Source: Paraburkholderia susongensis
GTDB taxonomy: Bacteria > Pseudomonadota > Gammaproteobacteria > Burkholderiales > Burkholderiaceae
Reading direction: 5' to 3'
Assembly: GCF_900177725.1 (NCBI RefSeq)
Contig: NZ_FXAT01000004.1
Coordinates: 620,001 to 684,000, forward strand
DNA length: 64,000 nucleotides
The translations under genes were made by a program, and so were the position numbers. Within the stretch, counting starts at the first letter, position 1. Each line of letters opens with the position of its first letter. Positions 1 to 7,931 of this stretch are shown here, in pieces. The notes beneath the pieces were generated by a model, which saw only the letters and a program-made list of their open reading frames with translations, did no database searches and had not been told where the DNA came from.

Positions 1-1080
1 CCGCAGTCCGAGCAGCTGCGCCGCGGCGTCGAAATCCTCATCGCGACGCCGGGGCGTCTGCTCGATCACGTGCAGCAGAAAACCGCGAACCTGGGCCAGG
101 TGCAGATGCTCGTGCTCGACGAAGCCGACCGCATGCTCGACATGGGCTTCCTGCCCGACCTGCAGCGCATCCTGAATCTGCTGCCGAAAGAGCGCCAGAC
201 GCTGCTGTTCTCCGCCACGTTCTCGGGCGAAATCAAGAAGCTTGCCGCGACGTATCTGCGCAACCCGCAGACGATCGAAGTCGCGCGCAGCAACTCGACC
301 GCGACCAACGTCACGCAAGTCGTCTACGAGGTCGCCGAGGGCGACAAGACCGGCGCGGTCGTGAAACTGATCCGCGAGCGCAGCCTCAAGCAGGTCATCG
401 TGTTCTGCAACAGCAAGATCGGCGCGAGCCGGCTCGCGCGCGCGCTCGAACGCGACGGCGTGGTCGCGACCGCGATTCACGGCGACCGCTCGCAAAGCGA
501 GCGCATGCAGGCGCTCGACGCGTTCAAGCGCGGCGAAGTCGAGGCGCTCGTCGCGACCGACGTCGCGGCGCGCGGTCTGGATATTGTCGAGCTGCCCGCG
601 GTGATCAACTTCGATTTGCCGTTCAACGCGGAAGACTACGTGCACCGGATCGGCCGCACGGGCCGCGCGGGCGCGTCGGGCGACGCGCTGTCGCTGTGCA
701 GCCCGAACGAGCGCAAGCAGTTGGCCGATATCGAGAAGCTCATCAAGCGCCCGCTCGAATTGCAGCGCCTGACCGTCGATGCGCCGGTGCGGCATCACCA
801 CGAAGATCGCCCGCTGCGCCGCGAGCGCAGCGAAGCACGCGACGAGCGCGGCCGCCGGCGCCCGGGCGGCGCGTCGGGTTCGTACGACCGGCCGCATCAT
901 CATCGCGCGCAGCCGATCGACGATTTCTTCCTGAAGCCGTACGAGCCGTCGCCCGCTTCGGTGCGCAAGGTCGAGGAGAGCGAGTCCGCCGGGACACCGC
1001 AGAAGCAGGCTCCGAAGCGGCAACTGGCCGCGTTGCTCGGCGGCTTCGGGATGCCGAGGAAGACGTCCTCGTCGTCGTAA
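1..1080 (+). CDS. rhlE: DEAD-box RNA helicase RhlE, 3' part
   Basis: ATP-dependent RNA helicase used in RNA remodelling and ribosome maturation. The reading frame is open from the first base, so the N-terminus with the Q motif and Walker A lies outside the window. What remains starts at motif Ib (ATPGRLLDH), then DEAD (VLDEADRMLDMGF), SAT, the second RecA domain with VATDVAARGLD and the final HRIGRTGRAG arginine-finger motif. The last 100 residues are a basic, His/Arg-rich low-complexity tail ending in an IDDFFLKPYEP stretch, usual for betaproteobacterial RhlE. The gene downstream is convergent. Confidence 0.93.
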   Translation, partial: PQSEQLRRGVEILIATPGRLLDHVQQKTANLGQVQMLVLDEADRMLDMGFLPDLQRILNLLPKERQTLLFSATFSGEIKKLAATYLRNPQTIEVARSNSTATNVTQVVYEVAEGDKTGAVVKLIRERSLKQVIVFCNSKIGASRLARALERDGVVATAIHGDRSQSERMQALDAFKRGEVEALVATDVAARGLDIVELPAVINFDLPFNAEDYVHRIGRTGRAGASGDALSLCSPNERKQLADIEKLIKRPLELQRLTVDAPVRHHHEDRPLRRERSEARDERGRRRPGGASGSYDRPHHHRAQPIDDFFLKPYEPSPASVRKVEESESAGTPQKQAPKRQLAALLGGFGMPRKTSSSS

Positions 1081-1164
1081 GGCGGGGTGTAGCAGCGGCT
1101 CGGGGTGCAACGCCTTGAGCCTGAACCGAAGCGGGGGAATCGCGGGCCGCGCGCGGGGTGCGCA

Positions 1165-2055
1165 TCAAGCCGATGCGCGCACGTTCATCCGTTTGGCCCA
1201 TGCCGAGGTTGCCGCGCGATAGAACTGCTCGAGCGTCGCGGGCGATTCGCCGCCGAGCTCGAGTTCCAGATGCCGGGCCGCCGCGCATAGCGCTTCGAGC
1301 GGGTGGTCGCTGTCGAGCGCGATTGCGCCGTTCTGTTTGCTCAGTTTCTCGCCGCGTTCATTCGTGACGACCGGCACATGCAGATACTCGGGCGTTGCCA
1401 CGCCCATGCAGCGCTGCAGATAAATCTGCCGCGCCGTCGAATCCATCAGATCCACGCCGCGCACGATGTGTGTGATGTCGGCGTCCGCATCGTCCACGAC
1501 CACCGCCAACTGATACGCCCACTGATCGTCCGCGCGCCGCAGCACGAAATCGCCGACCTCGGTCGCGAGGTTCTGCGTCTGCGGTCCTTGCCAGCGGTCG
1601 TCGAACCCGATCACGGCGGCCTCGCCGTCGGGCACGCGCAGGCGCCATGCGCGCGCGGGCTTGCCGTGCAGACCCGTGCGGCAGGTGCCGGGATAGGCGA
1701 GCGTCGTGTTGCGCGCGTGCGCGTGCAGCAGCGAGTCGGCGATTTCCTTGCGCGTGCAGCCGCACGGATAGACGAGACCGGTCGGCTTCAACTGATCGAG
1801 CGCCTGCTGATAGCGCGCCATGCGCTGACTTTGCCAGACCGGCTCTTCGTCGGCGCGCATGCCGAAGCGCTCGAGGGTCGCGAGGATGTCCGCGGCGGCG
1901 CCGGGCACGGTGCGCGGGCCGTCGATGTCCTCGATACGCACGAGCCACGCGCCCCCATGTGCGCGCGCATCGAGCCAACTGGCAAGCGCGCTGACCAGCG
2001 AGCCGAAATGCAGCGGGCCGGTCGGCGATGGCGCGAAGCGTCCGCGATAGCTCAT
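1165..2055 (-). CDS. gluQ: Glutamyl-Q tRNA(Asp) synthetase
   Basis: Transfers activated glutamate to the queuosine base of tRNA(Asp); it is a paralogue of the glutamyl-tRNA synthetase catalytic core without an anticodon-binding domain. Seen: the class I start RFAPSPTGPLHFGSL with a HIGH-type PLHFG (residues 14-18), a CxC plus Y...C zinc-ligand set (PCGCTR and YPGTC), and the KMSKS equivalent EKLSKQNG. Length 296 aa is normal for the family. It lies 43 bp downstream of trhO on the same strand, so two tRNA-modifying genes may be cotranscribed. Confidence 0.95.
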   Translation of the reverse strand: MSYRGRFAPSPTGPLHFGSLVSALASWLDARAHGGAWLVRIEDIDGPRTVPGAAADILATLERFGMRADEEPVWQSQRMARYQQALDQLKPTGLVYPCGCTRKEIADSLLHAHARNTTLAYPGTCRTGLHGKPARAWRLRVPDGEAAVIGFDDRWQGPQTQNLATEVGDFVLRRADDQWAYQLAVVVDDADADITHIVRGVDLMDSTARQIYLQRCMGVATPEYLHVPVVTNERGEKLSKQNGAIALDSDHPLEALCAAARHLELELGGESPATLEQFYRAATSAWAKRMNVRASA

Positions 2056-2098
2056 GGTTCGGGGCCGGAGAGTGGCGCGCCCACGCCGCTTGCCACCA

Positions 2099-2962
2099 TC
2101 AAGCGGCGCACGCCGCCTTGCTGTCCGGATGGCACGCCGGACACGTCTTGCCCGCCACGTACAGCGGCGATTGCTGCTGCTCGGGCGTGACCACGGCGCG
2201 GCAGCCGAAGCATTGCACGGTCGCCGTCGGTTCCAGTTGCGGATTCAGCGCGGTGCGATAGTCGAACACGAAGCAGTCGCCGTGATAATGCGCGCCGCCG
2301 ACTTCCTCGAAGTACTTCAGGATGCCGCCCTCGAGCTGGTACACGTTCTCGATGCCGGCTTCCTTCATGTGGATCGCGGCTTTCTCGCAGCGGATGCCGC
2401 CTGTGCAGAACGACACGACCGTCTTGCCTTCCAGGTCGGCGCGGTTGTTCTCGATGACTTCGGGGAATTCGCTGAATTTCGCGATGCGGTAGTCGAGCGC
2501 GTTGTCGAATGTGCCGACGTCGACTTCGAATGCATTGCGCGTGTCGAGCATGACGACCGGCCGGCCCGCGTCGTCGTGACCGCGATCGAGCCAGGCCTTC
2601 AGCGTGGGGGCGTCCACGAACGGCGCGCGGCCGAGTTCCGGACGAATGGCCGGCTTCTTCATCGTGATGATTTCGCGCTTGAGCTTGACGAGCATGCGCG
2701 TGAACGGCTGCGCGTCCGACAGGCTTTCCTTGAATTGCAGATGCGCGAACTTGCCTTCGAACAGCGCATCGTGACGGATGTAGTCGATGAACGCGTTGGT
2801 GGCTTCGCGCGTGCCCGCGACAAACAGGTTGATGCCTTCCGGCGCGAGCAGCACGGTGCCGCGCAGACCGAGCGCGTTGCAGCGCTCGGTGACGAATGGG
2901 CGCCAGGCGGCGGTGTCTTCGATGGTCGCGAATTGATACGCGGCGAGATTGACGATACTCAT
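2099..2962 (-). CDS. trhO: tRNA uridine(34) hydroxylase, rhodanese family (TrhO/YceA)
   Basis: Oxygen-dependent hydroxylation of U34 in the wobble position of tRNAs. The 287-aa protein has an N-terminal UPF0176-type ferredoxin-like domain, a central rhodanese domain with the active cysteine in FCTGGIRCEKA, and C-terminal CxxC pairs (CFGC and CPAC) that may bind zinc. The assignment is by family; function is known from E. coli. It is shorter at the C-terminus than the E. coli protein. It is divergent from dnaE across a 320-bp spacer. Confidence 0.9.
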   Translation of the reverse strand: MSIVNLAAYQFATIEDTAAWRPFVTERCNALGLRGTVLLAPEGINLFVAGTREATNAFIDYIRHDALFEGKFAHLQFKESLSDAQPFTRMLVKLKREIITMKKPAIRPELGRAPFVDAPTLKAWLDRGHDDAGRPVVMLDTRNAFEVDVGTFDNALDYRIAKFSEFPEVIENNRADLEGKTVVSFCTGGIRCEKAAIHMKEAGIENVYQLEGGILKYFEEVGGAHYHGDCFVFDYRTALNPQLEPTATVQCFGCRAVVTPEQQQSPLYVAGKTCPACHPDSKAACAA

Positions 2963-3122
2963 GTGTGTTCAGCGGTAAAGAGGGCCGGCGTGGCGAGGGG
3001 CGGCTGGTGGCGTGTTGCGCCGCCGGGGTTGTGCCCCGTATTGGGCCCGCGCTCTGGTGCATCGGCGGCCACGTCGAATGAGGCGAAACCGCTATTATCC
3101 CTCAACCCGGCATTTCCCCCGG

Positions 3123-3141
3123 CCTGGCCGAATGGCTAACG
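3123..3141 (+). repeat. Direct repeat copy 1 upstream of dnaE
   Basis: CCTGGCCGAATGGCTAACG; 17 of 19 positions match the copy at 3224-3242, 101 bp further on. Its last seven bases, GCTAACG (3135-3141), also form a perfect inverted repeat with CGTTAGC at 3147-3153 across a 5-nt spacer. Confidence 0.6.
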
Positions 3142-3223
3142 GGTTGCGTTAGCGCAAAGACGGGTGCTTCGCTGGCGGCTGACGCACGCGGCGTGTCGTC
3201 GCGAGCCTGGCGCCATGTCATGC

Positions 3224-3242
3224 CCTGGCCGGATCGCTAACG
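3224..3242 (+). repeat. Direct repeat copy 2 upstream of dnaE
   Basis: CCTGGCCGGATCGCTAACG; pairs with the copy at 3123-3141. It ends 24 bp before the dnaE Shine-Dalgarno sequence core, so it lies in the likely promoter area. Confidence 0.6.
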
Positions 3243-3282
3243 CGCGGTTTTGACCTGAAATCTCAGGAAGGGTGGAGTTACA

Positions 3283-6200
3283 ATGTCGCCCATGTCAGAT
3301 CCCCGCTTCGTTCATCTCCGCGTTCACTCCGAATTCTCGATTGCCGACGGCATCGTGCGTCTCGACGACATCGTCGCGGCGGCGGCTAAAGACGGTCAGG
3401 GCGCGCTCGCGCTCACCGACCTCGGCAATGCGTTCGGTCTCGTGCGTTTCTACAAGGAAGCGCGCGGCAAAGGGGTCAAACCCATTGCCGGCTGCGACGT
3501 CTGGATCACCAATCCGGACGACCGCGAGAAGCCTTCCCGTCTACTGCTGCTGGTCAAGGACCGGCACGGTTATCTGAATCTGTGCGAGCTGCTCAGCAAG
3601 GCGTCGCTCACGAACCAGTATCGCGGCCGCGCGGAAATCGAAGCCGGCTGGCTCGAATCCGGTCTGGGCGAAGGGCTGCTCGCGCTCTCGGGCGCGCAGC
3701 ACGGCGATATCGGTCTCGCGCTCGCGGCCGGCAACGAGGAAGCGGCGAAACGCAACGCGCAGCATTGGGCGAAGGTGTTCCCGGGCGGCTTCTATATCGA
3801 ACTGCAGCGCTGCGGCCAGCCCGGCGGCGAGCAGTACGTGCAGCAGGCGGTCGCGCTCGCGGCGTCGCTGAAATTGCCGGTCGTCGCCACGCACCCGATG
3901 CAGTTCATGACGCCGGACGACTTCACCGCGCACGAAGCGCGCGTGTGCATTTCCGAGGGCGACATTCTCGCGAATCCGCGCCGCCAGAAGCGCTTTACCG
4001 ACGAGCAGTATTTCCGCACGCAAGAGGACATGGCCGCGCTGTTCGCGGACCTTCCGTCGGCGCTCGCCAACACGGTGCAGATCGCGAAGCGCTGCAATCT
4101 GACGCTCGAACTCGGCAAGCCGAAGCTGCCGCTGTTCCCGACGCCCGACGGTATGTCGCTCGACGATTACCTCGTGCAGTTGTCGAAAGAGGGCCTCGAA
4201 AAGCGGCTCGAGCAGCTTTATCCGGATGAGGCCGAGCGTACCGCGCAGCGCGCGACGTACTACGAGCGCCTCGAGTTCGAGTGCGGCACGATCATCAAGA
4301 TGGGCTTTCCGGGCTACTTCCTGATCGTCGCGGACTTCATCAACTGGGCGAAGAATAACGGTGTGCCGGTGGGGCCGGGCCGGGGCTCGGGCGCGGGTTC
4401 GCTCGTCGCTTATGCGCTTGGCGTGACCGATCTCGATCCGCTGCGCTACAACCTGCTGTTCGAACGTTTCCTGAATCCGGAGCGGGTCTCGATGCCCGAC
4501 TTCGACATCGACTTCTGCCAGCACGGCCGCGATCGCGTGATCCAGTACGTGAAGGAGAAGTACGGCGCGAATGCAGTGTCGCAGATCGCCACCTTCGGCA
4601 CGATGGCGGCGAAGGCGGCGGTGCGCGACATCGGCCGCGTGCTCGATCTCGGCTACATGTTCACGGACGGTATCGCGAAGCTGATCCCGTTCAAGCCGGG
4701 CAAGCACGTCACGATCGCCGACGCGATGAAGGAAGAGCCGCTTCTGCAGGAGCGCTTCGACAACGAAGACGAAGTGCACCAGTTGCTCGAACTCGCGCAG
4801 CGCGTGGAAGGGCTTACGCGTAACGTCGGCATGCACGCGGGCGGCGTGCTGATCGCGCCCGGCAAGCTCACCGACTTCTGCCCGCTCTACACGCAGGGCG
4901 ACGAAAGCGGCGTGGTGAGCCAGTACGACAAGGACGACGTCGAAGCGGTCGGCCTCGTGAAGTTCGACTTTCTGGGCCTCACCACGCTGACGATTCTCGA
5001 CTGGGCCGAGCGCTACATCCGCCGCCTCGATCCGTCGAAGCAGGACTGGTCACTCGGCCAGGTGCCGCTCGACGACCCGGCGTCGTTCTCGATCCTGAAG
5101 AAAGCGAATACGGTCGCGGTGTTCCAGCTGGAAAGCCGCGGCATGCAGGGCATGCTGAAGGACGCCCAGCCCGACCGCTTCGAGGACATCATCGCGCTCG
5201 TTGCGTTGTACCGTCCGGGTCCGATGGACCTGATCCCGAGCTTCTGCGCGCGTAAGCACGGCCGCGAAACGGTGGAGTATCCCGATCCGCGCGTCGAGCC
5301 TGTTCTGAAAGAGACCTACGGCATCATGGTCTACCAGGAGCAGGTGATGCAGATGGCGCAGATCATCGGCGGCTATTCGCTCGGCGGCGCCGACCTGCTG
5401 CGCCGCGCGATGGGCAAGAAGAAGCCCGAGGAGATGGCCAAGCACCGCGAGATCTTCGCGGAAGGCGCGGCGAAGAACGGCCTCACGCGCGAGAAGGCGG
5501 ACGAGACCTTCGACCTGATGGAGAAGTTCGCGGGCTACGGCTTCAACAAGTCGCACGCGGCCGCGTATGCGCTGCTTGCGTACTACACCGCGTGGCTGAA
5601 GGCGCATCATCCGGCCGAATTCATGGCGGCCAACATGTCGCTCGCGATGGACGACACGGACAAGGTCAAGATCCTGTTCGAAGATTGCCTCGCAAACAAA
5701 ATGGCGGTGTTGCCGCCGGACGTGAATCTGTCCGCGTACCGCTTCGAGCCGGTTGCCGAAGCGGACGGCAAGCGCTCGCGCACGATCCGCTACGGTCTCG
5801 GCGCGATCAAGGGCAGCGGCCAGAACGCGATCGAAGAAATCCTGCGCGCGCGCGAAGAAGGTCCGTTCATCGATATCTTCGATTTCTGCAATCGCATCGA
5901 TCGCCGTATCGTCAATCGCCGCACGGTCGAGGCGCTGATTCGCGCGGGCGCGTTCGATACCTTGCACGCGAATCGCGCGCAGCTCATTGCTTCCGTTTCG
6001 CTCGCGATGGAAGCGGCCGAGCAGGCGAGCGCCAATGCGCTGCAGGCGGGTCTGTTCGACATGGGCGACGCGCCGTCGCAGGGTCACGAACTCGTCGACG
6101 AAGCCGAGTGGCCGGAAAAGAGAAAGCTTCAGGAAGAGAAGGCCGCGCTCGGCTTCTATCTGTCGGGCCACCTGTTCGATGCCTACAAGGACGAAGTGCG

Positions 6201-6876
6201 CCGCTTCGTGCGCCAGAAGATCGGCGAGTTGAAGGAAGGGCGCGACAAGCTCGTCGCGGGCGTGATCGTGTCGCTGCGCACGCAGATGACCCAGCGCGGC
6301 AAGATGCTGATCGCGCTGCTCGACGACGGCACCGGTCAGTGCGAAGTGACGGTTTTCAACGAGGTCTTCGAAGAGCACAAGCAGCTCTTCAAGGAAGACG
6401 AACTGCTCGTCGTGCAGGGCATGGCGCGTAATGACGCGTTCACGGGCGGCATCCGCTTTACCGTCGACACGGTCATGGACCTCGGCCGCGCGCGCTGCCG
6501 TTATGCGGACTCGGTCAAGGTGCAGATGAACGGCAATGCGGACGCGCTCGCGTTGCGGCGCGTGCTGGAAGCGCATGGCGCGGGCAAGGACGAGCCGCCG
6601 GTGGCAGCCGCGCCGGCGGTTGCGCCGCGCGGCAATGGCGGCGGGCGTAATGGTGGACACAGCGGCGGCCAGGGCGGCGGTTATGGCGGTGATGGAGGCC
6701 GTCAGCGTCAGGCCGTGCAGATTCCGAGCGGGCTTGCCGTGCAGGTGGTCTACCGCAGCGAAACCGCGCAAGGCGAGATGCGCCTCGGCGACGCATGGCG
6801 CGTGAAGCCGACCGATGAACTGCTCGCCGCATTGCGCGGAGAATTCGCGGGCAGCTCGATCGAGATCGTCTATTGA
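3283..6876 (+). CDS. dnaE: DNA polymerase III subunit alpha
   Basis: Catalytic subunit of the replicative polymerase. The 1197-aa product begins with a PHP domain (HLRVHSEFSIADG near the start), followed by the polymerase C family palm with the catalytic acidic motif PDFDIDF near residue 405, fingers, the beta-binding region and a C-terminal OB fold. A Gly/Asn/Gln-rich linker of about 25 residues (codons around 6628-6700) sits just before the final 50 residues. The chosen ATG is 5 nt after GGTGGAG; a second in-frame ATG at 3292 gives the family-typical MSDPRFVHLR start and cannot be excluded. Confidence 0.97.
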   Translation: MSPMSDPRFVHLRVHSEFSIADGIVRLDDIVAAAAKDGQGALALTDLGNAFGLVRFYKEARGKGVKPIAGCDVWITNPDDREKPSRLLLLVKDRHGYLNLCELLSKASLTNQYRGRAEIEAGWLESGLGEGLLALSGAQHGDIGLALAAGNEEAAKRNAQHWAKVFPGGFYIELQRCGQPGGEQYVQQAVALAASLKLPVVATHPMQFMTPDDFTAHEARVCISEGDILANPRRQKRFTDEQYFRTQEDMAALFADLPSALANTVQIAKRCNLTLELGKPKLPLFPTPDGMSLDDYLVQLSKEGLEKRLEQLYPDEAERTAQRATYYERLEFECGTIIKMGFPGYFLIVADFINWAKNNGVPVGPGRGSGAGSLVAYALGVTDLDPLRYNLLFERFLNPERVSMPDFDIDFCQHGRDRVIQYVKEKYGANAVSQIATFGTMAAKAAVRDIGRVLDLGYMFTDGIAKLIPFKPGKHVTIADAMKEEPLLQERFDNEDEVHQLLELAQRVEGLTRNVGMHAGGVLIAPGKLTDFCPLYTQGDESGVVSQYDKDDVEAVGLVKFDFLGLTTLTILDWAERYIRRLDPSKQDWSLGQVPLDDPASFSILKKANTVAVFQLESRGMQGMLKDAQPDRFEDIIALVALYRPGPMDLIPSFCARKHGRETVEYPDPRVEPVLKETYGIMVYQEQVMQMAQIIGGYSLGGADLLRRAMGKKKPEEMAKHREIFAEGAAKNGLTREKADETFDLMEKFAGYGFNKSHAAAYALLAYYTAWLKAHHPAEFMAANMSLAMDDTDKVKILFEDCLANKMAVLPPDVNLSAYRFEPVAEADGKRSRTIRYGLGAIKGSGQNAIEEILRAREEGPFIDIFDFCNRIDRRIVNRRTVEALIRAGAFDTLHANRAQLIASVSLAMEAAEQASANALQAGLFDMGDAPSQGHELVDEAEWPEKRKLQEEKAALGFYLSGHLFDAYKDEVRRFVRQKIGELKEGRDKLVAGVIVSLRTQMTQRGKMLIALLDDGTGQCEVTVFNEVFEEHKQLFKEDELLVVQGMARNDAFTGGIRFTVDTVMDLGRARCRYADSVKVQMNGNADALALRRVLEAHGAGKDEPPVAAAPAVAPRGNGGGRNGGHSGGQGGGYGGDGGRQRQAVQIPSGLAVQVVYRSETAQGEMRLGDAWRVKPTDELLAALRGEFAGSSIEIVY

Positions 6877-6924
6877 CGAGGGGCGGGTTTTGCCTGTGGT
6901 TCGGCGGCCGCCTTTTTTACCGCC

Positions 6925-7704
6925 TTACCGCCGCCCCGTTCCGCGTGTTTCGCCCGTTTCCCCCATGCGCGCGAGCTTCAGAAACCGGTAGTACACCGTT
7001 TCCGCGTTGAACATCGCGATCATGAACCCGGCGCGGCCGTCCAGAAAGCCGCGCCGCAGCAGGTAGGTCCGCACGAACGCCCAGCAGCCTCGTCCGAGCG
7101 CCTTGCCGAAGCTGCCGCGTTGTCCCGCCGCGTAACGCTGTTGCGCGCCGGCCGTCGAGTAGGCGTCGAGCTTGCGCAGCACGCCCTCGAAGTTCTCGTA
7201 CGAGTAATGCATGAGCTTGCCGCTCAGGCGTTGCGCGGGCGTGTCGAACACGAGGCGCTCGTGCACGAGGTCGTCGGAGAAACGGGCGGCGCCGCGTTTG
7301 AAGAGGCGTGGAATCCAGTCCGGATACCAGCCGCTGTGATGAATCCAGTGGCCGCAGAAGCTCGACAGGCGGTCCACCGCGTAGACGTCGGCGGCGGGCG
7401 CCGCGAGCGCCGCGCGAATCGACGCGGCGAGCTCCGGCGTGACGATTTCGTCGGCGTCGATCGACAGGACCCAGCTTGTCGTGAGCGCGTCCACCGCGCG
7501 GTTTTTCTGCGGACCGAAGCCGGGCCAGTCCGTCTGTTCGATCACGCGGGCGCCGTGCGCGCGGGCGATGTCGGCCGTGCCGTCGGTGCTGCCGCCGTCG
7601 ATCACGACGATCTGGTCGGCGAAGGCCAGAGCCTGCAGGCATTCGGCCAGCCGCGCCGCCGCGTTCCGGGTGATGATGGCGACGCCAAGGGTGGTTTCTT
7701 GCAT
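6925..7704 (-). CDS. Family 2 glycosyltransferase, LPS core type (WaaE/KdtX-like)
   Basis: A 259-aa GT-A enzyme. Seen: the GT2 fold start (GVAIITRNAAARL), VIDGGSTDGT in the nucleotide-sugar site, and SIDADEIV as the DxD metal motif near residue 85. The HYSYENFEGVLRKLDAYS and FMIAMFNAETVYYRFLKL stretches are shared with beta-1,4-glucosyltransferases of LPS inner core assembly. I chose the ATG at 7702-7704 because upstream residues of the longer ORF show no domain. It is convergent with dnaE and divergent from msbA, supporting a role in lipid A-core assembly. The sugar donor cannot be read from the sequence. Confidence 0.82.
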   Translation of the reverse strand: MQETTLGVAIITRNAAARLAECLQALAFADQIVVIDGGSTDGTADIARAHGARVIEQTDWPGFGPQKNRAVDALTTSWVLSIDADEIVTPELAASIRAALAAPAADVYAVDRLSSFCGHWIHHSGWYPDWIPRLFKRGAARFSDDLVHERLVFDTPAQRLSGKLMHYSYENFEGVLRKLDAYSTAGAQQRYAAGQRGSFGKALGRGCWAFVRTYLLRRGFLDGRAGFMIAMFNAETVYYRFLKLARMGETGETRGTGRR

Positions 7705-7850
7705 ACCTGAGTTGCGTGGAGGACGAACGGGGCCAAACGGGCAGCGAAGAGTATACACACCCCATCCGGCCCCACACCTGCGCGCCGATCCGCGCCATGT
7801 TTCCGCGCATTGCGTCGGGCACTCCGTCACGGCCGCGATCTTCAACCGAT

Positions 7851-7856
7851 TACAAT
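7851..7856 (+). promoter_or_regulatory. Possible -10 element for msbA
   Basis: TACAAT about 75 bp before the msbA start, in the spacer between the divergent glycosyltransferase and msbA. No convincing -35 hexamer is visible, so support is modest. Confidence 0.35.
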
Positions 7857-7931
7857 GCTCTTTTTTAATATTTCACGCGGCGGCAACGCCATGCACCGCG
7901 TGCTCGCCGTTCCGCATTTCCAGAGGATTCC

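Larger units (their letters stand above)
2963..3282. other. Intergenic region between trhO and dnaE
   Basis: Divergent promoter region of 320 bp with no credible ORF. It contains a 19-bp imperfect direct repeat and a short inverted repeat built from GCTAACG boxes (see separate entries). A Shine-Dalgarno sequence GGTGGAG at 3271-3277 serves dnaE. Confidence 0.7.

Noticed and set aside
3121..3205. tRNA-like opening (GGCCTGGCCGAATGGCTAAC) upstream of dnaE
   Set aside because: No T-arm TTCRA, no CCA-type 3' end and no anticodon stem at the right distance; the likeness is limited to the D-arm region.
3279..3284. TACAAT as the dnaE promoter -10
   Set aside because: It overlaps the ATG, and a well-spaced Shine-Dalgarno sequence precedes it; the nearest TTGACC is 23 bp away, too far for a -35.
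5050..6771. 573-codon open frame antisense to dnaE
   Set aside because: High-GC shadow of a real gene; Arg/His/Val-rich with no domain and no ribosome-binding site.
6889..6920. Terminator after dnaE (GGCGGCCGCC followed by six T)
   Set aside because: The palindrome leaves only a 3-bp stem once a loop is allowed, too weak to list.
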